Source: a bacterium
Lineage (GTDB): Bacteria > Patescibacteriota > Patescibacteriia > Patescibacteriales > JAKAJF01
Reading direction: 5' to 3'
NCBI GenBank assembly: GCA_021813875.1
Contig: JAKAJF010000008.1
Location: 1-16,018, forward strand
DNA length: 16,018 bases
Part shown: in pieces, positions 6,644-12,175 of the stretch
Numbering within the stretch: position 1 is the first letter of the stretch
How the letters are laid out: each line of letters begins with the position of its first letter
Program-made: the position numbers and the translations under genes
Notes under the pieces: model-generated
Seen by the model: only the letters and a program-made list of their open reading frames with translations
What the model was told of the DNA's origin: nothing
Database searches by the model: none

Positions 6644-8206
6644 ATGATCAAAATAATTGAAAAATTCGTCCCCGCCGGCGTCCGCATAGAAGAATATGGC
6701 AATATCTACGCTTATGAGATGAAAGTTGATGATATCGTAAGCGCCGTCAATCATCTTTATTTCATCGAAAAATTGCCGTTGAAACTCATCACGGCCATGG
6801 ATGAAAGGAAAGAGAGCGGTTCTTTCAGGGTCATGTATATCTTCGGCATCCCCAAGGAGAATCTTTTTATCGCCCCTTATATCCGCCTGAAAGGCTCTGA
6901 AGAATTCCCTTCGGTGGTCAAGACTATCCACGAAGCCTCCGGCTACGAAAGGAAGATAAAAACTTTCTTCGGTTTGGATCCGGTCGGCCATCCCAACCCC
7001 AGGCCTGTTATTCTTCACGGGAATTGGCCTAAAGACGTTTTTCCCTTGAGAAAGGATTTTGATTGGCGATCAAGACCGGCCGAGGCCAAGAATGATTATG
7101 CTTTTACCAAAGTTGAGGGGGAGGGGATATATGAGATTCCGGTCGGTCCCGTGCACGCGGGCATCATCGAACCCGGGCATTTCCGTTTCAGTGTCGCCGG
7201 AGAAGAAATAGTCTTATTGGAACCGAAATTAGGTTATAAACATAGAGGAGTGGAAAAGCTTTTTGAGATCTTGCCCTTGAAAGAAAAGTTAAAATTATCC
7301 GAAAGGGTCTCGGGCGACAGTTCCTTCAGCCATTCTTTGGCCTTCTGTCAGGCAGTCGAAGCTTTGGGCGGGGTCGAAGTAAGCGCCGAGGCGGCTAACC
7401 TGCGTTTGATCTACGCGGAGTTGGAGCGCCTGGCCAACCACTTGGGCGATATCGGCGCCATCATGATCGACACCGGTTTCAGTTTCGGCGGCAGCCACGG
7501 CGCGCGCTTAAGAGAAATGGTCATGAGATTGAATGAACGGCTGACAGGCAGCCGCTACTTAAGGGGCGTCAACGCCATCGGCGGGGTCACTAAAGACATC
7601 AGCCCCGAAGCCAAAGATTCCCTCCTGAAAGACCTCGAGGCGCTCGAGAAAGATTTTTCCGAAGTTATGGCCATCGCTGAAAATTCCAATTCTCTCTTTA
7701 ACCGCTTGAAAGAGACTGGCACCTTGAATTATCAAATCGCTCTTGATCATGGGACGGTCGGCGTGGCCGGCAGGGCGGTCGGCATCCTGAATGATGCCCG
7801 TCTCGACTATCCCTATGCCGCTTATCCTGATTATGATTTGGAAATTGCCAGTGAGACCAAAGGCGACGTATATTCCCGATTCTATGTCCGCGTCAAGGAA
7901 GTCTACTCCTCGATCAAGCTTATCGAACAGGCACTCCAGAAGAATCATGAGGGCAAGATTTTGAATGATAAAAAAATAGAGTTAAAGAAAAACAGTCTGG
8001 CTGTGGGTATCGTCGAAGGTTGGAGGGGGGATATCGTTTATTTCGTAGCTACGGACGCCCAAGGCGAGATAACCCGGGTCGAACCGAGGGACCCGTCTTT
8101 CTTGAACTGGACGGTTCTGGGCCACGCCGGAAAAGGCAATGTCGTGCCTGATTTTCCTTTGATTAACAAGAGTTTTAATCTTTCTTATTCGGGTAACGAT
8201 TTATAG
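6644..8206 (+). CDS. Fused NuoC-NuoD / HyfG-like large subunit lacking Ni-Fe ligands
   Basis: This is a 520-residue homologue of the catalytic large subunit of group 4 [NiFe] hydrogenases (HycE/HyfG), here with the usual fusion of a NuoC-like domain (about 1-140, including YERKIKTFFGL and VGHPNPRPVILHGNWP) to a NuoD-like domain (about 155-520, including GPVHAGIIEPGHFRF and LGYKHRGVEKL). In hydrogenases Ni-Fe is held by an N-terminal RxCGxC pair and a C-terminal CxxC. Here the first pair reads RVSGDSSFSH (S223, S226 in place of Cys), and the C-terminus ends INKSFNLSYSGNDL without any Cys and without a cleavable tail. The whole protein has one cysteine (C235). It therefore cannot be a [NiFe] hydrogenase. 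This matches the energy-converting hydrogenase-related (Ehr) class known to lack these ligands. It is the last gene of the operon. Confidence 0.9.
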   Translation: MIKIIEKFVPAGVRIEEYGNIYAYEMKVDDIVSAVNHLYFIEKLPLKLITAMDERKESGSFRVMYIFGIPKENLFIAPYIRLKGSEEFPSVVKTIHEASGYERKIKTFFGLDPVGHPNPRPVILHGNWPKDVFPLRKDFDWRSRPAEAKNDYAFTKVEGEGIYEIPVGPVHAGIIEPGHFRFSVAGEEIVLLEPKLGYKHRGVEKLFEILPLKEKLKLSERVSGDSSFSHSLAFCQAVEALGGVEVSAEAANLRLIYAELERLANHLGDIGAIMIDTGFSFGGSHGARLREMVMRLNERLTGSRYLRGVNAIGGVTKDISPEAKDSLLKDLEALEKDFSEVMAIAENSNSLFNRLKETGTLNYQIALDHGTVGVAGRAVGILNDARLDYPYAAYPDYDLEIASETKGDVYSRFYVRVKEVYSSIKLIEQALQKNHEGKILNDKKIELKKNSLAVGIVEGWRGDIVYFVATDAQGEITRVEPRDPSFLNWTVLGHAGKGNVVPDFPLINKSFNLSYSGNDL

Positions 8207-8212
8207 GTTTGA

Positions 8213-8241
8213 TTGACGAGAGTTAAAAGTTATGGTATGAT
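8213..8241 (+). promoter_or_regulatory. Strong sigma70-type promoter for the carbonic-anhydrase-like gene
   Basis: TTGACG (8213-8218) is followed after 17 bp by TATGAT (8236-8241), with a TGG extended -10 just upstream (8233-8235). Each box matches 5 of 6 consensus bases. Transcription should start near 8248, giving a leader of about 110 nt before the ATG at 8357. The promoter lies right after the stop of the large subunit. Confidence 0.72.
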
Positions 8242-8304
8242 AGCAAATTGGCCAGACTGACTCCAGTTTGGGTCAGACTTGCCAGCTTGCTATTTTGTTT
8301 TTTT
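8242..8304 (+). terminator. Hairpin with T-tract: probable terminator of the hydrogenase-like operon or attenuator
   Basis: Outer arms AGCAA (8242-8246) and TTGCT (8287-8291) enclose an imperfect stem, 8249-8261 against 8272-8284 (TGGC..AG.CTGAC paired with GTCAG.CT.GCCA, 11 of 13 pairs), with CCA/TGG pairs near the loop. The stem is followed directly by ATTTTG and seven T residues (8298-8304). This is the layout of an intrinsic terminator. It also falls within the leader of the gene at 8357, so it could act as an attenuator. Confidence 0.55.
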
Positions 8305-8340
8305 GAAAATAAAAGAGATAATAACAATCAATGGGAAACT

Positions 8341-8347
8341 GGGGAGG
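8341..8347 (+). promoter_or_regulatory. Strong Shine-Dalgarno sequence setting the start at 8357
   Basis: GGGGAGG lies 9 nt before ATG 8357. The reading frame is open further upstream to a TTG at 8279, but that codon sits inside the leader hairpin and has no SD, so ATG 8357 is chosen. Confidence 0.75.
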
Positions 8348-8356
8348 CGACTACGT

Positions 8357-9412
8357 ATGGCATCGATCGATCAGAGGCTTAAGCAGCTAGAGGAATTGAA
8401 CAAGCATCATTCGCAAGTCTTTTGCAGTACCGACGCCCAGATGCAGAGGAAGCTTTACCGGGCTCAACATCAGACCAAGATTGTCGCATTCCAATGCATG
8501 GATGGGCGCATCCACATTCCTTTCATCACCAAGACCCCTCTCGGCATTATTAAATCTTTCCGCAATCTTGGCGGAAAATTCAATCTCGGCTGGTATTACT
8601 TCGGGGCGGTGGTCGAGGAGGAAGTGAATTACGCCCTTTCCCGGGGCCAGAAAATCATTGTCATAGACAGCTATCATTTCGCCAAGGGCTCCGTGCATAG
8701 AGGGTGCGCAGGGTGCAATTACCGCAAGGAGGATTCGATCCGCGAGGCCGCCACTCTCAAGGTCCAGACAGAGAGGATATACGGCTCTTCCGGGCAGGTG
8801 GTTTGTCCGATCATCGTCGGAGTGGAGACTGATGAGGATGCTCTCATTTTCCATGGCGATGACATCTCTAAGACCTTGGACCTGTCCGAGGTCAAGGGAG
8901 AAGATAAGCATGCCCTCAGGGTGCTTCTGAGGAAACTCTACCGAAAAATGCCGGAAGACATGTTGGAAGACCTTCTGCCGCTCGCCCTGGGAAATATCCG
9001 GCATATCGCCGAAATTAAGAAGAAGAAGCGGGCGATCGTTGAAGTCGAGCACCAGGAGGATGTCTTAGCGGTCGGCAGGGGTTTTGACTGGCTTTTCCAA
9101 CCCAACAAGGCACTGATCGTCGGCCCCTATGAACCGGACCTTAGCGTACCGATCAAAAAGGCGGCCGGCATCATCCTCTCCAATATGGAGGCCGGGAGGA
9201 TTCCCAGCGACGGATTCATCCTGCTGACTTCGGCAGTCTTTAGGAGCGGTGCTGGAGTACCGAAGGCCTTGGCCAGGGAGAGGGCCCTTAACCTGAGCGA
9301 AGCTGCCCAGAAGACGGTCAGGGAGTGTTGCGGAGGCATGCATGAACTTATGCGGCCACTGACGGTTGTTACTAATCTCGATACAAGGAGGTTCGAGCTT
9401 GTAAAGGCTTGA
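8357..9412 (+). CDS. Beta-carbonic-anhydrase-like zinc protein (CsoSCA-like?), uncharacterised family
   Basis: This is a 351-residue soluble protein with no signal peptide. Residues 41-155 resemble the catalytic core of beta-class carbonic anhydrases. They show a CxDxR motif (C47-M-D-G-R51) that would give the first zinc ligand and the Asp-Arg dyad, then SFRNLGG (67-73) like the RNAG loop, then a beta strand IIVIDSYHFAK and HRGCAGC (114-120) that can supply the His and second Cys ligands. H107 is an alternative His, which would give the longer His-Cys spacing seen in carboxysomal CsoSCA. A second alpha/beta segment (about 227-345: ALIVGPYEP, GFILLTSAVF) may be a degenerate duplicate domain, as in CsoSCA (inference). 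The likely reaction is CO2 hydration, but this is unproven. It has its own promoter, a strong SD and its own terminator. No carboxysome genes are visible. It could also be a zinc protein of other function. Confidence 0.6.
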   Translation: MASIDQRLKQLEELNKHHSQVFCSTDAQMQRKLYRAQHQTKIVAFQCMDGRIHIPFITKTPLGIIKSFRNLGGKFNLGWYYFGAVVEEEVNYALSRGQKIIVIDSYHFAKGSVHRGCAGCNYRKEDSIREAATLKVQTERIYGSSGQVVCPIIVGVETDEDALIFHGDDISKTLDLSEVKGEDKHALRVLLRKLYRKMPEDMLEDLLPLALGNIRHIAEIKKKKRAIVEVEHQEDVLAVGRGFDWLFQPNKALIVGPYEPDLSVPIKKAAGIILSNMEAGRIPSDGFILLTSAVFRSGAGVPKALARERALNLSEAAQKTVRECCGGMHELMRPLTVVTNLDTRRFELVKA

Positions 9413-9417
9413 GAATT

Positions 9418-9450
9418 AACCCTGCCGCAGATGATGCGAGCAGGGTTTTT
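9418..9450 (+). terminator. Rho-independent terminator after the carbonic-anhydrase-like gene
   Basis: AACCCTGC (9418-9425) pairs with GCAGGGTT (9440-9447), and CGCA (9426-9429) with TGCG (9435-9438) extends the stem to 12 bp with one bulged A. The stem runs into TTTTT. It starts 5 nt after the stop codon. Confidence 0.9.
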
Positions 9451-9484
9451 ATTAATTTGGGAGGATTTTTTAAAATTTTAAAGC

Positions 9485-9512
9485 TTGACAAGGCCCTTAA
9501 TTATAGTAAAAT
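9485..9512 (+). promoter_or_regulatory. Promoter of the groES-groEL operon
   Basis: A perfect TTGACA (9485-9490) is followed after 16 bp by TAAAAT (9507-9512, 5 of 6 consensus). The start point should be near 9519, immediately upstream of the CIRCE element, which is the usual arrangement for HrcA-repressed chaperonin operons. Confidence 0.72.
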
Positions 9513-9524
9513 ACAAAAGAGTAA

Positions 9525-9551
9525 TTAGCACTTTGATTAAGAGAGTGCTAA
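9525..9551 (+). promoter_or_regulatory. CIRCE operator (HrcA binding site)
   Basis: TTAGCACTT (9525-9533), a 9-bp spacer, and GAGTGCTAA (9543-9551) match the CIRCE consensus TTAGCACTC-N9-GAGTGCTAA with a single change (C to T at the ninth base). CIRCE is bound by the HrcA repressor, which controls groE and dnaK operons in many bacteria and is released on heat shock. The hrcA gene is not in the window. Confidence 0.93.
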
Positions 9552-9579
9552 CACTTTTTAGAAAATTAATCGAGCTTGA

Positions 9580-9599
9580 GCCGCACGTCTGGATGCGGC
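9580..9599 (+). other. Small hairpin in the groES leader
   Basis: GCCGCA (9580-9585) and TGCGGC (9594-9599) form a perfect 6-bp GC-rich stem with an 8-nt loop, 16 nt before the groES ATG. It has no T-tract, so it is not a terminator. Role unknown; it may stabilise the leader RNA. Confidence 0.4.
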
Positions 9600-9615
9600 C
9601 CAAGAGAACGCTTTT

Positions 9616-9906
9616 ATGCAATTAAAACCCTTGAATGACCATGTGATCCTCAAGCCCGTCGCTAAAGACGAGGTTACCGCATCCGGCATCATCATTCCTG
9701 AAACCGTGGACAAGGAAAGGCCGGAAAGAGGCGAGGTCATCGCCATAGGTCCGGGCAAGTTGCTCGAATCCGGACAAAGAGCTCCGATGAGCGTCAAGGT
9801 CGGAGACAAGGTCGTCTTTAAGAAGTATTCTCCCGACGAGATAAAGATCGGCCAGGAGGAATATCTGGTCATAAGCGAGAGCGATATCATAGCAATCATT
9901 GAATAA
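9616..9906 (+). CDS. groES: Co-chaperonin GroES (Hsp10)
   Basis: This is the 96-residue co-chaperonin that caps the GroEL ring as a heptamer and closes the folding chamber in the cytoplasm. The sequence shows all family marks: the N-terminal LKPLNDHVILKPV, the mobile loop at about 16-32 (AKDEVTASGIIIPETVD) with the hydrophobic III tripeptide that contacts GroEL, the RGEVIAIGPGK block, and the C-terminal VGDKVVFKKYSPDEIKIGQEEYLVISESDIIAII. Length is normal. No clear SD precedes the ATG; the leader is A/T-rich. It is the first gene of the CIRCE-controlled operon and should be induced with groEL on heat stress. The gap to groEL (79 bp) is longer than the other junctions in the window because it holds a repeat element. 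Confidence 0.97.
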   Translation: MQLKPLNDHVILKPVAKDEVTASGIIIPETVDKERPERGEVIAIGPGKLLESGQRAPMSVKVGDKVVFKKYSPDEIKIGQEEYLVISESDIIAIIE

Positions 9907-9913
9907 TTTAATT

Positions 9914-9976
9914 TGTCATCCTGAACGACAGTGAAGGACCCGTGATTCTTCGTCCCTGTCGGGACTCAGAATGACA
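9914..9976 (+). repeat. 63-bp palindromic MITE-like repeat between groES and groEL
   Basis: The element is bounded by TGTCATCCTGA (9914-9924) and TCAGAATGACA (9966-9976), an 11-bp terminal inverted repeat with one mismatch. The interior is also partly self-complementary (GACAG..GAAGGA against its counterpart on the right arm) and contains a perfect GTCCC-TGTC-GGGAC hairpin (9952-9965). The ends and the GAAGGA / GATTCTTCG interior match, from memory, a very widespread class of short dispersed repeats in bacterial genomes. It ends only 9 bp before the groEL start. A transcribed copy would fold into a long hairpin. Confidence 0.65.
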
Positions 9977-9985
9977 TTACTATAT

Positions 9986-11629
9986 ATGGCTAAACAAATC
10001 ATCTACGACCAAGAAGCAAGAAGCGCCCTCAAGAACGGGGTTGATAAATTGGCTAACGCCGTGAAAGTCACCTTGGGCCCCAAGGGCAGGAACGTCGTCA
10101 TCGATAAAGGTTACGGCGGTCCGACCATCACCAAGGACGGCGTCAGCGTCGCCAAAGAGATCGAACTGGAAGATAAGTTTGAAAATGTCGGCGCCGAAAT
10201 CATCAAGGAAGTCGCCTCTAGGACCAACGACGTGGCCGGCGACGGCACCACTACCGCCACCCTCCTGACCCAAGCCATGATCGCCGAAGGGATCAAGCTG
10301 GTCTCTTCCGGCGTCAGTCCCATCGAGATTAAGACCGGCATGGAAAAGAAGGTCAAAGAGATTGTGGAAAAATTGAAATCCATCAGCAAGAAGATCTCTA
10401 CCCAGGAAGAGATCGCCCAGGTCGGCGCCATCAGCGCCAACGATAAGGAGATCGGTCAGATTATCGCCGAAGCCATGGAATCGGTCGGTAAGGACGGCGT
10501 CATCACCGTCGAAGAAGGGCAGTCTTTCGGGGTTGAGAAAGAAGTCGTCGAGGGCATGCAGTTCGATAAGGGTTATGTCTCTCCCTATATGGTGACGAAC
10601 GCCGAATCCATGAAGGCGGAAGTCGAGGATCCCAACCTTTTGATCACTGACAAGAAGATCGCCTCTATCCAGGAGATCCTGCCTCTGTTGGAAAAGATGG
10701 CTCGCGCCGGCAAGAAGGACCTGGTCATCATCGCCGAAGAGATCGAGGGCGAAGCCTTGGCCACTTTCATCCTTAATAAGATCAGGGGCACCTTTAACGT
10801 CTTGGGGATCAAGGCCCCCGGTTTCGGAGACCGCCGGAAAGCCATGCTCGAAGATATCGCCGTCCTGACCGGCGGCAAGGTCATTTCCGAGGAAGTCGGC
10901 CTGAAGCTGGAAAATACCGAGATGGAAGATCTGGGCCGCGCCAGGAGAGTGGTCGCGTCCAAGGACGATACCACCATCATCGGCGGCGCCGGTGAAGAAG
11001 ACGCGATCAAAGAACGGGTCGCCCAAATCAGGCGCGAGATGGAATTGAGCGATTCCGACTATGACCGCGAAAAGCTCCAGGAACGCTTGGCTAAATTGTC
11101 CGGCGGAGTAGCCGTCATCAAGGTCGGAGCCGCTACTGAAGGCGAGATGAAGGAGAAGAAAGACCGTATCGAAGATGCCCTGCACGCCACCCGCGCGGCC
11201 GTCGAGGAAGGGGTCGTCCCCGGAGGGGGTCTGGCCCTGGCCATGGCCAGCAACGCCTTCGAAGAGGTGACCAGCGGACAGGAAGAGCATCCGGGAGCCA
11301 GGATTATCGACCAGGCCGTCTTGGAGCCGATCAAACAGATCGCCGCCAACGCCGGCCAGGATGGATCCCTGATCCTTTATAATATCATCAACGAGCATAA
11401 AAAAGGCAATACCAGCCTCGGTTACAACGCCGCCAACGGCAATTTTGAAGACATGCTCAAGGCCGGCATCATCGATCCAACCAAAGTGGTCCGTTCGGCC
11501 CTGGAGAACGCCGCCAGCGCCGCGGCCATGTTTCTGACCACTGAGGCCGTCATCACCGACAAGCCTGAAAAAAAAGAAGATCATGACCACGGCATGCCCG
11601 GTATGGGCGGCGGCATGGGCATGATATAA
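9986..11629 (+). CDS. groEL: Chaperonin GroEL (Hsp60)
   Basis: This is a 547-residue group I chaperonin that forms the two-ring ATP-driven folding machine. The chosen start is the ATG beginning MAKQIIYDQEAR; an in-frame ATG 15 bases earlier lies inside the repeat and adds residues not found in the family. Conserved elements seen are TLGPKGRNVV (29-38), the catalytic-loop TKDGVSVAKEI with D51, the nucleotide-binding GDGTTTATLL (85-94), the apical domain with KAPGFGDRRKAMLEDIAVLTGG-type sequence, EGVVPGGG near the equatorial return, and a Gly-Met C-terminal tail (GMPGMGGGMGMI). The frame is intact and the length is normal. No SD is visible before the ATG (context TATATATG). It is followed after 4 nt by a lipoprotein gene in the same transcript. 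Confidence 0.98.
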   Translation: MAKQIIYDQEARSALKNGVDKLANAVKVTLGPKGRNVVIDKGYGGPTITKDGVSVAKEIELEDKFENVGAEIIKEVASRTNDVAGDGTTTATLLTQAMIAEGIKLVSSGVSPIEIKTGMEKKVKEIVEKLKSISKKISTQEEIAQVGAISANDKEIGQIIAEAMESVGKDGVITVEEGQSFGVEKEVVEGMQFDKGYVSPYMVTNAESMKAEVEDPNLLITDKKIASIQEILPLLEKMARAGKKDLVIIAEEIEGEALATFILNKIRGTFNVLGIKAPGFGDRRKAMLEDIAVLTGGKVISEEVGLKLENTEMEDLGRARRVVASKDDTTIIGGAGEEDAIKERVAQIRREMELSDSDYDREKLQERLAKLSGGVAVIKVGAATEGEMKEKKDRIEDALHATRAAVEEGVVPGGGLALAMASNAFEEVTSGQEEHPGARIIDQAVLEPIKQIAANAGQDGSLILYNIINEHKKGNTSLGYNAANGNFEDMLKAGIIDPTKVVRSALENAASAAAMFLTTEAVITDKPEKKEDHDHGMPGMGGGMGMI

Positions 11630-11633
11630 AAAT

Positions 11634-12101
11634 ATGAAAAAATATCTTTTAGCCCTCTTATTGGCCGCTTCCGCCCTCACCTTGGCCGCTTGCGGCGCCA
11701 AAAAGCCGGACATGAGGACTCCGGTAGGGGAGAAGCAGGAATATAATTATCGCAATCCCGACCTGGGCTTCAGCCTGATGCTCCCTTCGGAGTTCATCTA
11801 TTACCAGACCCAGAGGAAACAGACGCCCGACTTCACCGATCTTGAGATTTTCGTCCCCACGAGCGACACCAAATACGCCCAGGAAGTCCCGGGATATGCC
11901 AAACCCGTCGTCGTCCGTGTCTTCAATAAGAATTCCTGGCTGGTCTCGAGCGAAAGCGACAAGAAGATCTATCAGAAGATCGGAGAAAAGGGAGACAAGG
12001 TCTACGCCATCAGGTTCTGGGACAAGGTCCCGAGCGATTGGAAGAATAAGTGGACGGCGGCCATGGCCGATCAGATAAAGCAGGAATTCCAGATCGATTA
12101 A
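11634..12101 (+). CDS. Predicted lipoprotein, co-transcribed with groEL
   Basis: This is a 155-residue protein with an N-terminal lipoprotein signal: MKKY, a hydrophobic core LLALLLAASALTLA, and a lipobox LAAC with the acylated Cys at position 20. After a charged linker there is one small domain of about 120 residues. Its NPDLGFSLMLPSEF opening resembles the start of small PsbP-like or domain-of-unknown-function modules on surface lipoproteins, but I do not recognise the family. It should be anchored on the outer face of the membrane. It begins 4 nt after the groEL stop (TAAAAATATG) and ends before a strong terminator, so it is in the CIRCE-controlled operon. A stress-linked envelope role is possible but is only guilt by association. 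No catalytic motif was seen. Confidence 0.85.
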   Translation: MKKYLLALLLAASALTLAACGAKKPDMRTPVGEKQEYNYRNPDLGFSLMLPSEFIYYQTQRKQTPDFTDLEIFVPTSDTKYAQEVPGYAKPVVVRVFNKNSWLVSSESDKKIYQKIGEKGDKVYAIRFWDKVPSDWKNKWTAAMADQIKQEFQID

Positions 12102-12112
12102 CCTTCAAGAAT

Positions 12113-12141
12113 GATCCGCCTTCGGGCGGGTCGTTTTTATT
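12113..12141 (+). terminator. Rho-independent terminator of the groE operon
   Basis: GATCCGCC (12113-12120) and GGCGGGTC (12125-12132) form an 8-bp stem (one G-T pair) closed by a TTCG tetraloop, followed by GTTTTTATT. It lies 11 nt after the lipoprotein stop. Confidence 0.93.
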
Positions 12142-12169
12142 TGATTTTTTAGTCCCAAAATGTTATCCT
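12141..12169 (+). promoter_or_regulatory. Promoter of the 558-aa membrane protein gene, possibly leaderless
   Basis: TTGATT (12141-12146) lies 17 bp before TATCCT (12164-12169). The expected start point, about 7 nt downstream, coincides with the A of ATG 12176, so the mRNA could be leaderless. The region 12153-12166 is 12/14 identical, in the same register, to the promoter at 14556-14584, which supports it. Confidence 0.5.
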
Positions 12170-12175
12170 TCTAAT

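Noticed and set aside
1041..8206. Calling the operon a working [NiFe] hydrogenase, formate hydrogenlyase or NADH dehydrogenase
   Set aside because: The Ni-Fe cysteines are absent from the large subunit, three of four [4Fe-4S] ligands are absent from the small subunit, and no ferredoxin, formate dehydrogenase, NADH-binding subunit or maturation gene is visible.
8279..8356. N-terminal extension of the carbonic-anhydrase-like protein from TTG 8279
   Set aside because: The codon is inside the leader hairpin, the added residues look non-coding, and a strong SD fits ATG 8357.
9418..9447. Repeat-like CCCTGC / GCAGGG pair considered as part of a repeat array
   Set aside because: It is a single inverted repeat followed by T5, i.e. 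a terminator; there are no further copies or spacers.
9971..9985. Earlier groEL start at ATG 9971
   Set aside because: It lies in the terminal inverted repeat of the repeat element and adds MTLLY, which is not part of GroEL. The family start is MAKQI.
9980..11713. 577-codon open frame on the minus strand opposite groEL
   Set aside because: It overlaps a full-length, highly conserved groEL. Its translation has the low-complexity Gly/Asp/Phe/Leu look of an antisense shadow and no recognisable motif.
12050..12175. N-terminal extension of the 558-aa protein from ATG 12050
   Set aside because: It would overlap the lipoprotein gene and read through the TTCG-loop terminator. ATG 12176 fits the promoter found there.
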